Made by a program: the position numbers and the translations under genes | Notes under the pieces: generated by a model | The model's database searches: none | The model's input: only the letters and a program-made list of their open reading frames with translations | What the model was told of the DNA's origin: nothing | Shown: piece after piece, positions 21,690 to 32,700 of the stretch | How positions within the stretch are numbered: position 1 is the first letter of the stretch | How the letters are laid out: each line of letters begins with the position of its first letter | Assembly: GCA_977006965.1 (NCBI GenBank) | Contig: OZ345370.1 | Coordinates: 1,364,001 to 1,428,000, forward strand | Direction: 5' to 3' | Origin: Phymatolithon calcareum | Taxonomy: Eukaryota; Rhodophyta; Florideophyceae; Hapalidiales | DNA length: 64,000 nucleotides

Positions 21690-22585
21690 AAATCAAGGCC
21701 GACAAAAGAGGCAAAGAAGAAAGGGGATCTGTACAAAGTAAACAAGTACGGATCCCCGATGAGTCAGTTGAACTCCAGCTTTCACTTTTTCTTTCTTTCT
21801 TTTCTTTTATTGCGGGATTTATCAGAGCTGGTAAACAACTCCACATCCTTACGGCTCCAGTAGACTTAACAGATACGAGTGGTACTTGATGTCACAACAG
21901 CTGCCCAAGCTGCACAATGTGCAGACCTTGGGGAAGCTTAACATCTATATCGCTACATAGCCAATCTTCAGTCGCCGTCCTTCAAAGGGATGCCCCGGGT
22001 TGTAAACCATTTAGGACGCTCACGGTAGCTAGTCATCTCGCTGCCTTCTTTCATCTTCTTCTGTCTTCTCTCCCAGCTTCCTTGAGCGTTGCGGCACACC
22101 ACTCAGGGCGGAATCCATGTACTACCATACTACCAGAAGGTGATAGTCTTCTCCCATGGGGAGGCCGGATCACAGCTCTTGCAAGTTCAAAAAAACCCTG
22201 CACTGTAGCGGGGAAAAATTCCTGACTGAGCTCTTGGTTCCTATCTGTGACGCACAGGTGAACGGGCCGGACCGGTATGATAGCCGGCCTGTATCAAATC
22301 CGCTTAAATTCGCAAGATTTTCTCGAAATCTTGCAACGGCGGGCTTGGGTCTGGCATTTCAAGTGTCGCAAGTTCTCGATTCGCCAAGTCCCTGGAGTGC
22401 GCGTTCACGATCGCGTCCGCCATTTCCGGCGGGATTACCGTCGGAAGGAGCGCTTTGTGCAGCTTTATCGCTGCGGCCACTTGCGCCGGCGCGGGCGCCC
22501 GCGCCCGCGCCGGAAACTTGTCTTTTTTCGTTTGTGGTCCGTTCGGTCCGGTCAAACCCTTCTCTCCCTCCGCTTTCACTTTTGA
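21690..22585. other. Probable insertion between RNase H and integrase
   Basis: The retroelement code stops being readable after about 21690 and resumes at about 22586 with the integrase zinc finger (VAHCGARGHRGFDST). The DNA between is much GC-richer at its right end (22290-22585) and includes a perfect 11 bp inverted repeat CCGGCGCGGGC..GCCCGCGCCGG near 22484-22513. It also has a minus-strand open frame (about 22304-22669) with a Lys/Ala/Pro-rich stretch and PPEMADAIVNAHSRDLANRE, which I do not recognise. Confidence 0.45.
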
Positions 22586-23840
22586 CCGTAGCACATTGCG
22601 GTGCTCGTGGACACAGAGGATTCGACTCAACAAGCAGCGCTTTGAAAGATAAGTTTTAGTTGGGCTCATTTGTTAATGATTGCAAGGAGTTCGTGAAACA
22701 GTGCGTTCACTGCATTGTATCGAAAAGCGGGACCAACATCCCACGCCCACTTTCATCGGTATTACACGGAAATGCCCCCATCGAAGTAACACACTTCGAT
22801 TTTTGTATATGGGCTCAAGTACTACCGGGCACAAATACCTTTTGGTTATCAAGGACGATGTTTCGTCCCATGCATGGCTCTGTCCATCTGTCGTTGCAAA
22901 TGCGGACACATCAGCTGAAGAACTGGCACTGTGGATGCGCACATTCACTCTTATGAACAACTGCTTATCCGACCAAGGGTCCCGTTTCAAGAACGTTTTG
23001 ATAGAAAATCTCGCCGATATCCACAAAATCAGGCACTTATTCACGGTAGCATAATCCCCGTGGGTGAACGGAACCGTGGAGCGAGTATTGCGAACTGTGC
23101 TTGCTGCTTGTAACGCTCTTTTGTCCGAATTGAAACTCGCGCCCCAGATTTGGATCGCGGTGGCAGGCATGTTGATGACCATTATCAACGAACGTCCCCT
23201 CACAAGGCTGGGTTCTATCAACGATGGAACATACAGAAATCCGCTTCAAGTCATGACTGGTATCAAGCCAATGTGTACACAACTAGTCATTGACTGCGAG
23301 GCACATAATGAGAAGAGGAGAAGCATTAAAAAGGCAAGGGCTATCCAATTACTGGAGATTAACACACTTCAGTCTTCAATCGAACACATGCACAAAGACG
23401 TGGCGGAAAGAGTCAGGAAGAATCGGGTGAAGCAAATCAAGCCACACAACAAAAACATGAACATCGTGAGTCTCCAATTTCAATTAGGTGGTTTTGTAGT
23501 TGTACGTGATTCGGACGGCAAGAAGAAGAAGCACAAACTGTGGTTCAAATGGATAGGTCCAAATCGGGTGACTACAATTGCCAGCGAATTGGTCTACGAT
23601 GTGACAAGCATAATGGATGGGAAAACGGATCGGGTCCATGCCAGCAGAATGCAATTGTACCGTGCTGATGAGTGATTGGACCTGGCAGAAGATTGAAGAA
23701 CTTCATGAAGATGTACCTGAAGAGCTTGCAGCATATTCGTCCGACACACGCAAGAAAAAGTTGGCGAAGAAGGCCAAGCAAGCATTGCCATACACTCTTC
23801 GAGTGTATGGGGCCCTGCAGACACGTAATGATGCAGTGGT
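22586..23840 (+). pseudogene. Ty3/gypsy-like integrase
   Basis: An HHCC zinc finger (AHCGARGHRGFDST ... VNDCKEFVKQCVHC) is split by a stop/frame change at 22657-22660. The core follows with YLLVIKDDVSSHAWLCP, LSDQGSRFKN (second Asp) and, after a stop at about 23052, NGTVERVLRTV with the Glu. The C-terminal domain reads GGFVVVRDSDGKKKKHKLWFKWIGP and SELVYDVTSIMDGKTDRVHASRMQLY. A last frame change at about 23670 leads to a Lys-rich tail ending at 23844. Inactive. Confidence 0.8.
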
Positions 23841-23850
23841 GTAATGAGCG

Positions 23851-24344
23851 ACATTATCACCATCGACCTAGGAGCTCTAAAACGGCTCCTTGCGATATAT
23901 CCACCGGCACTGTCAACAACCAACGGATTAATCGCCGACATCGACTAACACTCAACGTACTATCAGTCTAGTGTCGGTTAGCGACCCCCCCTTTTTTGCA
24001 GGGTATACAGTCGTTCGCCCCCGCCCTTATTTAAGCCGCGATCCTGATCGGATCTTAAAATGAGGCATCGCATCAGAGAGAGATCTCTCATTTTCAAGGT
24101 AAACCCAATCTTTATCTCAAGACACTCAGTGATTGCAGGATGTTGAATCAAAATCCAATCTACGTGCAATGAAGAACTTGAACGACAGTTAATATACTCA
24201 TCAAGAGCATCTAGAACGGTTCCATTTTCTTTCTTAAACGTTTTCAGAGACCTATAAAGTGGCGAGTACTCTCCTAGACTTGTAGCTGCAGTTTCTATGG
24301 CATAACGCTCACGTTCAAACTGAGGACATGTGACAGCCTTCTCC
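23851..24344. other. Possible 3' flank or LTR of the retroelement
   Basis: AT-rich DNA with a run of C (about 23985) and TTATTTAAGCCGCGATCC (24027-24044). A minus-strand frame through 23978-24344 has no ATG near its start and no recognised motif. It could be the 3' long terminal repeat, but a matching 5' copy was not found. Confidence 0.3.
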
Positions 24345-24520
24345 AATGTATGATGTCGTCGAAACGTCGCTTGCTGGCTTGCTCAGCTGTCGTGCACAAG
24401 CAGTGCACGGATTTTTCTACGTCAGATACAAGTTTCATACACAATCGAACCCCCGTTTTATCAGATATATACAACTTCTATTACGTTGAAATCGCTGTCC
24501 GCATGCAACCCTACAGCTGT
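24345..24520. repeat. Dispersed repeat, copy 2
   Basis: Second copy of the stretch at 11110-11360 (CTTCTCCAATGTAT, TTTTTCTACGTCAGATAC, TTATCAGATATATACAACTTC). It ends ACCCTACAGCT, a string also seen at the left edge of the AhpD-like unit at 29757. Confidence 0.55.
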
Positions 24521-24650
24521 TTATTGCCCTCTAAAGGCAACAGTATTGCTCCCCTTGTGAACAAGAGTTAAGAGCAACCCGTATGAACACGGTAGAGGCA
24601 CTAGACATACTTATGCATGCCAGCGAATAAACAGAAAAATAGTGGGACGA

Positions 24651-26401
24651 CTACGACCTAGACAGATACTCCGGACGCTCTTTTCCTAAAAGCATGTGGA
24701 CACCACTTGTTCCTATGTTGCGCGCGGCGTTCACGTCCCTGTCAATGTCGCCCACGCTGCAGGAGTTCTCGCCCGGTGCACTGTTTGGACAGTGTACAAC
24801 ACGAAAACCTCACCCTTTTGCATAGGCATCCCACATCCATGACAACGTGCAGACGTCCGGAACTCGTCCGTCAGAACAACAGGGCACATCTTCGCTAAAG
24901 CCCGAATGAGCTTCTTCCGCGGAGTAGGCCCGCTTTTCCCAAACCTGTACTCAGCATTGCCGAAGAAAACGACCCGGGGACGACCGTGCAGCTCCTTCTT
25001 CTTCCGCCTCTTCTGTTCGCCCTTCAACCGCCGCAGCTCTATTTTTTCCTCGTCGAACAATAACGAGGATGCAAGGTGATGGATCGCTCTTTGCCCGGCA
25101 CGGAAACGCGCAAACCGCTTCTGTCGCCGCAGGGGACTTAGAAGTTCCTCCATCATGATGGGCAAAGTCTCGTGAACGACCGTGGCGTACGCTCGCGCTT
25201 TTCCGGCCTCCTTCAGCGTCACCTCGCTAAATCGCTGCACGGCAGCTCGGTACGCAGGGTCGTTTTGTCGCCTGGTCGCTTCAAGCGACCAGGCGACAAA
25301 ACGACCCTGCTTTCCGACGAAGAAGTTCCGTCGTGAGAACTTATCTATCCATTCCCAAAAATTCGCTTCGAATTTTTGGGAATGGATAGATAAGTTCTCA
25401 CGACGGAACTTCTTCGTCGGAAAGCTGGTACCAAACTGCGCGAATGCCGACGACTTGAAGTCGCGAACGGGAAAGTTCATTGTTGCTCTTGCCGTCGTGG
25501 CCACTTCGACCAGACCGGGGTCGAGACCGATAGCGATGATGTCGCCCCTCACATCTCGGGGAACCGGTTTCGCGCCCTTGAACACACCCTTCGTATGCTT
25601 TTTGACGTCGTACGCGCCGGAGATCTCTCGGTAGCCTTTCTTGTCGAGCACGTCAAGACCGGTGGGTACTCGGCTTGCCCGCGTGTCTTCTATTATGGCC
25701 AAGACGACCTTCACCTGAAGGCCGTCCGTGGTTTCGGAGTTAACTAGCCACGGTATGGGCATCGAAGGGTCCCTTTTTAGCTTCTCGTACATCCGTTTGT
25801 TGAGCGTCCAGGCACTCGACGAGAGCACAGGTATGCCCTTCCGCAGTCGGCGTGAAAGTTTGAGCACTTTCCGGCGGTGCTTTCGTGATTTGCCCGAGGT
25901 CTTCCGTGGAACATCAATATTCCGTCGCACTGTTTCCTTCGTATGGAAGCTGAAACAAGAGGTCCACCAAATCCTCGAATTCCGAGGAAGATGAGGTACG
26001 CCAACGCTGTTGAGCAACGTGTTGAGTGACTCGCGGTCGTACTGCACGAAAGCCCTGGTCAAAGCGAACTTGGGGAGCAACGCATACGGTGGAGATACCA
26101 TGTAAAACCCGGGGAATGTTCGGCTGCCGAGAAGTGCCTCCCTGCACAGCTTGACCATTTTCACGAGTCGGTGTCCGTCGTCAGGATTGAAAGGAGCGTC
26201 ATTATCCAACCACTTTGGACGTAGAAGTATGGCATTCCGAGGCATATGAGCTTTATAGCCCTCCTTGGACGACGAGAGCTTAACAATCGGTTGTCGACTG
26301 TTGACCCACTCCAAGACTTGGCGTTTGTTTTCCAAAACCGCAGCATCGCGTTCCCTGAACATGTGCGTCAGTCGTAACATGCAAGAAAAATTGCTCTTCA
26401 T
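24651..26401 (-). CDS. Fanzor (eukaryotic TnpB-like) RNA-guided nuclease gene, 3' frameshift
   Basis: The minus-strand frame from ATG 26401 gives 556 residues and carries the Fanzor RuvC nuclease. IIAIGLDPGLVEV has the first Asp (about residue 294). VVFFGNAEYRFG follows, where the classic RuvC-II Glu is missing; DEFRTSARCHGCG then provides the alternative Glu (about 513) and the first zinc-finger CxxC. The frame then shifts by one base near 24807-24812. In the other frame the code continues VVHCPNSAPGENSC (rest of the finger) and GDIDRDVNAARNIGTS (RuvC-III Asp), stopping at 24651. A basic, helical N-terminal half precedes the nuclease, as in this family. Fanzors are mobile-element-borne nucleases guided by an RNA made from the element's end. 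Either the shift inactivates this copy or it is a sequencing error. Confidence 0.85.
25254..25425. repeat. Two abutting perfect palindromes inside the Fanzor ORF
   Basis: Palindrome 1 has 28 bp arms 25254-25281 and 25283-25310 with a 1-base loop. Palindrome 2 has 57 bp arms 25309-25365 and 25369-25425 with a 3-base loop (CTT). I see no mismatch in either. Both keep the Fanzor frame open, so the protein contains FPTKKFRRENLSIHSQKF followed by FWEWIDKFSRRNFFVGK, encoded by opposite strands of the same sequence. Confidence 0.92.
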
Positions 26402-26493
26402 CCATGTCCCACCCAGAGTTCGGTGGTCTCTGGGCTGGTGGTTAGGTTGTGGAGTGGTCGAGTGTAGCTTCGGTAGGTAAGCATTGACGTGGA

Positions 26494-26502
26494 CTTTATA
26501 TA
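26494..26502 (-). promoter_or_regulatory. TATA box of the Fanzor gene (candidate)
   Basis: Read on the minus strand the bases are TATATAAAG, about 93 bp before the Fanzor ATG at 26401. Spacing and sequence suit a TATA element; there is no experimental support. Confidence 0.4.
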
Positions 26503-26503
26503 G

Positions 26504-26740
26504 ATGGTACTAAAAACTCAGCCAACGAGTCATCCATCATGGATGGTAAGGACTCTCGTGGTTGTAGCATTATACTGCATCCTGTTTCTCTGCGTATCTC
26601 GCAAAGAGACAGTGAGGCAATTGTCGCGTGAGACTGTACAGGGCGAGAACACTGCTGTGAACACGTTCCATCAAGAGTTTCGAAACCATGGCGCTCTGAG
26701 TGGCCGTACGCTTATCATCTGTGTTGAAAGGTTGGTCTAG
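26504..26740 (+). CDS. Small putative membrane-anchored peptide (78 aa)
   Basis: A plus-strand frame from ATG 26504 is divergent from the Fanzor gene. After 15 residues it has a strong hydrophobic helix (TLVVVALYCILFLCVS) and then a charged stem, the pattern of a type II membrane anchor or signal peptide. It ends at TAG 26740 without any catalytic domain. It may be the truncated N-terminus of a Golgi-type enzyme or chance. No homologue is recognised. Confidence 0.25.
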   Translation: MVLKTQPTSHPSWMVRTLVVVALYCILFLCVSRKETVRQLSRETVQGENTAVNTFHQEFRNHGALSGRTLIICVERLV

Positions 26741-27569
26741 ATAAAGTATTGGTGTTTATTCGTTCGTGTTTTTGTTATTTTTTGCCTTGACCTTAGCTAA
26801 ACTTGAGGTTCGGGGGACCGGGCGTATCTATTTAAACGAATGCTACTATTCCTGGGGATTCTACATTGTCTTGTGTTGCGGGGTACAGTGATCACGCGCG
26901 ACAATGATGGATGAAAATCGGATAAATGTATGAGATTGGATCTGCTTAATCTACGGGACGCCACGCGCTTGGTATGACGAGTAGGTGCAGTTAGGAGGCA
27001 GAGCTCTTTATCATTGGTGAAGAAGTGTCTTCTTTGCCTAGCTGCAAGAGGGAGCAATAGCAGGGACCCTCAACGCTCTACAACCTGCGAACTATCCCGA
27101 TGTCGCAACCGCTGTTATGTCGCTGTCCTGAGGAGGTCGCTTTTCCCTCTCGCGACTGTACGCCGCACAACTTGGATCGCGGTAGTCATGCTGCTCGTAG
27201 TAAGTGATCTGATGGGCCATACGGGCACGTGACTCTCGTGTGTCTATGCGCTGCATCGCTGTCTTTCGCGTAGGTGTAGTTAGATTTAGATTGCAATGCC
27301 GCTCCATCGTGATGAGCGTAGCTTGGGACGAGCACATAACAATGGACAAGCGGGAAATTAATCTGCAGAATTCTGCCGTTTCGATAAATTGCACAAAATG
27401 CGTCATTTCTGCACAAAATGCGTCGTCACGCCACGGTGCATTTGTCTCCTGTCCTCGATTTGTGACACGCAAAATGCGCAAATCGCGCGACATTTGGTCA
27501 TAGAGCTTCCCTCTGTGAACCAAATGTGTTGTACGACACATTTCTATCATTTTCGCTACGGCGCGTTTC
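26741..27569. other. Repeat-derived DNA
   Basis: No intact gene. The block 27100-27290 is similar to 55345-55510 (shared CGCGACTGTACGCCGCAC and TGTCTATGCGCTGCATCGC), so it belongs to the LINE-like family there. A hairpin region near 26861-26910 resembles the one at 14950-14995. Confidence 0.5.
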
Positions 27570-28081
27570 TCTCAGTAGGAGTAGTGCAGTGATCTGCCTC
27601 ATGCACTTCATCCATGGGTGATCAGAAAGATGCGCTGCAGCTTAGAAGAGTAGATCCTCGTCCATGCTATGCAAGTACGTAATAATATTCTAGCTGGATC
27701 TTGAGGAGCTTGAGAAGCGCACACTGATGCCGTTATTCCGAAGAGCAAGCAGAGGACCATCTCAGATCCGCGTGTCCTCCCCCATGTCAACACCAAGCCC
27801 AAACATATTTCTGCGCTTATTGAGCGCGGCCTCCCGCGACCATGCGGTTCTGCGTCCAGACGTCGAATAGCCCCATCAGTTGAATAGGGTGAGTACTTGT
27901 TGTACAGAGTGGCATACTTTACAAGTATGTATCGAAACGTAACATGGTTAACACCTGTTAAGGTGATTAACGAGCGCTCGCAACCCGATCCGAAAAGCGT
28001 GCGAAAAGCAGACATATGGGGATGCTGCAGAGCTCTTCGGGAGATTCTTCGGTCACGGAGCCGGCGGGCGTGCAGGGACAT
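27570..28081 (-). pseudogene. PIF/Harbinger-type (DDE_Tnp_4-like) transposase remnant
   Basis: The minus-strand frame reads SAFRTLFGSGCERSLITLTG, VNHVTFRYILVKYATLYNKY and SPYSTDGAIRRLD, then GRGRPRSISAEICLGLVLTW and TRTRGS-type GRTRGSEMVLCLLFGITASV. This run is characteristic of the N-terminal part of PIF/Harbinger-like transposases found in algae and oomycetes. The frame then shifts (about 27715), and the catalytic DDE half cannot be read in the following DNA, which is occupied by another repeat. An inactive, truncated copy. The family call rests on recalled sequence patterns. Confidence 0.65.
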
Positions 28082-29539
28082 TCATTACCGCATGGGTCCG
28101 TTTGCGATCCTTCGCTGCAGATGCCGTTTATGCAGCAGAATGCATAATAGACGGATAATCAATCCCATTCTTACCGAACTTGTTTGCGGACCAGATGGAG
28201 ATAGACAGCTCTGCTTTTCAACGTCATGAGTAAAGGGGAAAGCCGAACTGACGAAAGAACACTCGAGAAGAGACATCTTCGTGTATTCATTACAATGACA
28301 TAGTACTTATATCGTCTAGCACCATAAAGCCTTCTCCGTGGAACGAATCTATGGATCTACCTATAATTTCTTCACTTTCCCCTCTCCCTTCGAGTGAACG
28401 TTTAAATAGTTTCCTGGAGTACTTTACAGCCCGCCTGATTACCCTTTGGAGTATTATACTGGTCCAAAACCCCTCGGTCTCCAGCGGTGTAATGTAATAC
28501 TTGTACTCTTCAGCACCAAAGTGAGGGCTCATGTCGGATCCTTTGGGCACTATAAGCACCCAAAATAGGACATCAAATCAATTAATATTTTGGTTCCGTA
28601 ACAGAATTGTCTGACACAAAATGCGACAATGTTTTCAGGGCTCCACAATTTGGCGTGCGCGTGACAGCGGAATACATTTGCACAATTTGCGTACTGTTTT
28701 GCGTCTCTGCAATTTATCATTTTCAGGAGTGACCCAATAAAGCGGATTCATTAATGAACCACAGTACCCTAACCCGGAGTCTCGTATAAAACCTGAGAAA
28801 GACCCATGATTTCATTGGCCAAAATGCCAAGCTTCTCGCCATCGTCCAATAAAAATAATCCAAGTCGCAGATATGATAATGCAATTGAAAAGAGCACAAC
28901 CAGCCCCATCCGCAAATCCTCCTTCCCGAACGCGATCTGCATCTGCCTGCCGTCCTCAACCAGCGCGTGTGAACATGGATGGACGTCGCGCAGTCCGCCC
29001 CGGAGGTGCTCGCCTCAGCGGCGAAGGCTTTCGGAGCTTTCAAAATAAACTGGCAATTTTCCCAATGAACTCCATTCGCAAGAACTTCTCGCAACACGTC
29101 AAAAATCGTCGCACCCGCCAGAGATCAAAGTTGGAACTGGCTTGGTCTCATCCTCCGCATGGAAGAGCCACCTCAGTCTGTAGAGTGACTTTCCAGAATG
29201 GCGAGGGTCACATCTCTCCCGTAGTCGATACCCTCCGGGCTGCTCTCTTCATTTTAGTACTCTTTCCCTACAACGCTGTGGTCATGCTCACACTTAATCT
29301 ACAGTGTCTTTCTGCTCCCTTAACTATCAAGCTGTTAATAACCATTCAAGAACAAAACATGATACTATAGAATGAAGACTGTTAGTTCCATCGGGTTTTG
29401 GAAGAAGCTCCAGTGACGATGGAGTTGCTTTTTACCGCATGTGGTCAACACTGAATTGCGCGAATTGTACTCATCCATCTCAAACAATCTGTTGTTTCCA
29501 GAGAAGCTAGAAGTGCTAGGCGACGAATTGCGAACTGCT
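28082..29539. other. Repeat/intergenic DNA, no confident gene
   Basis: Open frames on both strands (for example minus 28559-28290 and plus 28873-29370) lack recognisable motifs. The GC-rich block around 28880-29080 could be a gene relic, since both its composition and length stand out, but nothing in it identifies a family. Confidence 0.35.
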
Positions 29540-29756
29540 TCATGCTATCGTACTTCCTAGCTCATGCATGGCATGATTCCAGGAGATGTCCCCGGGAAAC
29601 CTTTGTCTTCCCCGGTCTAGAAAGCTGGGGTGTAGGCGTGCCCCAAATCGCCTCCTTCATAGGTGAAACCAGGTGCAGAGAGAACGAAAAAAAGGACAAC
29701 AGAGGTTATGGAAGCCCTCCGTTCCCTCTTCTTTAATCGATTCGTGTTCTAAGTGA
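29540..29756. repeat. Extra copy of the right edge of the duplication unit
   Basis: About 215 bp ending TTCTTTAATCGATTCGTGTTCTAAGTG match 33340-33553 and 14500-14720. Here they lie immediately to the left of AhpD-like copy 2, so copy 2 is bracketed by direct repeats. This is the junction expected from a tandem array of units in which the left neighbour has been lost. Confidence 0.75.
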
Positions 29757-32700
29757 ACCCTACAGCTTCGACGCTTATATACAGTTATAATAGGCCATCA
29801 ATCTGTTCAGCATGCCCAGAACACCCATCCACGATACAATTTCAACGATACCCGTTGCCGGAACGCCTTCCATGGCAATGCGCACAGTGTCTTCACTGGG
29901 CCTCAACGGTTGTGAGAAGGCGTTCAGACATAATAAAAACACCGGTGCTTCCTGTTCACGAACCCTTTCATCCCTCGACAAAGCCTCCATCACAGCTCCT
30001 GTCCAATCGGTGCTCTGTGCGGCCTCAGTCGCCACAATCTGCAAGAAAAGAGGGAGCCCACCCCTGGTCTGGTCGCTTTCATTTCTATTTCTCTCATCTT
30101 CTTCATGCTTGTACAGAGCACCCATTTCCCTTTCAAGTGTTTCATTCCCAACATATGCAGAGAAGGCCTGCCCTACCGCATATTTCAGTATTTTTGGGAA
30201 CATGCAGTCATCTCCGATAAGATGATCACGCAGCAGCATCGCAATAGTCTGCCTTACTTTCCAATCTGAAATGTCATCAATAACAGACAGAGAGTCTCCC
30301 AGAGTCATCGTGAGATATTCCCGGACCTCACTCTGCTCGCCAGGCAGTCCCCACGTGTGCTGAACTTTGTGCAGCAACGCTGACGGCATATGCCACAACA
30401 TTCGCAACTTCGTACCCCATCCCAATCCGTTACGAAAGTCTCTTTGCACCTCCTGCAGCTCGTCCACCGGTTTTCCTACGGCGTGATGACCTGCACTCCA
30501 GCCAGTGTCCGCGAGAAGAGGAGCCCCTTCAAGTACAATACCTTCCTCCAGATCAGTTCCAAGCAAGTCGTTCACGGTGTTGAGGTAACCCATGGCACCG
30601 ACAGCGAGAGCGTGCCGCTCCACGTCCTCCTTTGAGTAATGTGTGCTCAGTTCGCGAACAGCACTCTCTACTCCGACTGGAGGCAGAGCACCTAAGGCAG
30701 CCCCGAAAGCGAAAGACGCCTCCTGTGCTGGTGTGCGTTTTTTTCCAGATACGAGCCCATCCGCGGCTCCGATTCGCTTCAGAAATACGCAACTGTATGA
30801 CGCTTGTCAGGTTGTGCGTGCAAAATTCATCACACGCTTGAGAACCGAAGGTCGCACGTATTACGAAAGTGGAACGTACCAATGCATCACGCAGTACATA
30901 CAAGCTGCTCGTTCGCTCGATGCGAACGCTGCGAGTCTCTGCGACGTGATGTCGAGACCGATGCCGAACATGGACATCGGTATGTTGAAAAACGCTGGTA
31001 CGGCTATGGCTGGAAATTCAAAGGCACCGCGGAACAACAGTGCAACCGGTAAAAGATTCGGCACAGCTCCGAGCACCTCCTTCAATGTGGCGATGAACGG
31101 GTACTTCTGCGCCATGACCGCGAACTCCGTACAATGCGGAAGTAGAGCCGCGTACAGCGTAGTTGACTTTTCTGGAACCTCCACGGCTACATTTCCCGCC
31201 GATTCGGACATTCCTAGACTGGGAGACGTCAACTATGACGGTACGCTCGTACGTACGTCCTTGGCAAGGAAGGTATGCACAGATGCCTGCCAGGCGTTTG
31301 CATTAAGACACCAAACATCATGATCTCACTGCAGAGAGATGGAATATCATGCACAAATAACGTGTCTCTGCTGGTACATTCTCATTGGGGGCGACAAGTC
31401 TATTTTTAAGAAAATAGACAACGAGAGCTACAAGTGAACGCACATCCATCCATCCATCGGCTTTATGATGTCCACGTGTAGCGCATCTGGTTGCCTGATC
31501 CTCACTATCCCCAGCAGGCTTGACCGCCCTCGCTTTGTGAGACTGGAGTTTGGGACGATTGGCCCGTAATAAAACGAACGGCTCATGACTTTGCCCAAAG
31601 TTATGCTGTGGAAAATTCGATCGGTGCCCGATCGAAGCAACAGATGATCCACTGCTTTACGGCTGTTCCGGTTATAGCCAACACCGCTGTTGGTGGTGAT
31701 GACCATCGTTGCAAGAATCAGGCATTAAGAGGAACACTTGCAATGCGCAAGTATCCTTGGCTTCGGGAACATGCTACTGTCAAGCACAAAAGGATCATCC
31801 GTATCGCATCGGGAAATGTGGATCATCTCCAACTGATCTTGTCAGGCCCGAACGCAGGGCAGAACTAGGGTCGGCTCACCTGATCGGATGTTGACGGTCT
31901 CAGCACCACAGGTTAGCTTCCGCTTTGCTTTGAAGGTATGTCAGTCTGTGGTAAATTGCATTGGTCTGAGCAATGGACTTCTTCAAAAGGGCTCGATAGC
32001 GTGTATTGATGATGCAATTGAAAACGTTATCAGACCGGAATTGGAGAGCTCGAGTTATGTGAGCAGCGGCAGATTGGCCCATTGGATAAGGTATATATAT
32101 ATATATATAACGATAATTTAGAGAGGATTGAAAAAGGCCGTGCGGGACTTGAAAATGAAGTCATAGCAGGAGTCCGAAGGAATTTTTTCGATCTACTTTT
32201 ACCAGGATAATTTTCGAGGAAAATGAGAGCAAATAAAAATTCTTTCGAACTCCTGCTACAGTTGTTGAAAAAACTAAAATCGAATGCACTTCTGGAGACG
32301 ATTGGCAGAGTCCTCTACATCCGCTTGAAGGCATTATCGCAGCTGCGCCCTGATTTTTAAACGTTCATGTTGCGGCGACCGAGGATATGCTGGTGGTAAT
32401 TGAAGATTTTCCTGTTCTGTAATGCCACTCGCGGGCGGAGCAGAATCTCTTCGGTTGCTGCGAAGGGACGCTTCCCGAAAGGGAAACGCAGGAGGCAGAG
32501 AAGGCACTAGGGAAGCTGTAAGTTTCTCCATTAAGCTTCGAGTTGCGACATGGACTCGCAACAAATAGATTAGAATGGAAGAAGCTTAGGCCCTCAAAGT
32601 GTTGCTAGCCCCACAAGGGGAATAAGCTAAATGTATGAATGAAGGGTAGTAATTGAGAAGACTTCCTTCGCACGTCGCTGTCGGTCGTGTGGGGAAACTC

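Larger units (their letters stand above)
19750..23850 (+). mobile_element. Degenerate Ty3/gypsy-like LTR retrotransposon
   Basis: The order of recognisable pieces is end of protease (LGRPILEALGLD), reverse transcriptase, RNase H, integrase zinc finger and core, then an integrase C-terminal domain. This is the Ty3/gypsy pol order. The frame is broken repeatedly by stops and shifts (for example after ELMDVAGS at 20485, within the RT near 20740, after MKCFRKLD at 21348, and around 22660 and 23054). About 0.9 kb of unrelated DNA separates RNase H from integrase (about 21690-22585). I could not identify the long terminal repeats, so the outer ends are approximate. Confidence 0.8.

Noticed and set aside
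22304-22669. Minus-strand gene with Ala/Pro/Arg-rich domain
   Set aside because: The GC-rich inverted repeat explains the low-complexity part; no start context or family support.
25182-25634. 150-codon plus-strand frame overlapping the Fanzor gene
   Set aside because: It is the complement of the Fanzor ORF and stays open partly because of the palindromes; it contains the same peptides as the minus frame.
28873-29370. 165-codon plus-strand frame
   Set aside because: Changes composition midway, has no recognisable domain, and competes with frames on the other strand; not enough to call a gene.
30643-31323. 226-codon plus-strand frame opposite AhpD-like copy 2
   Set aside because: Antisense shadow; the minus strand has the family motif and a consistent intron in both copies.
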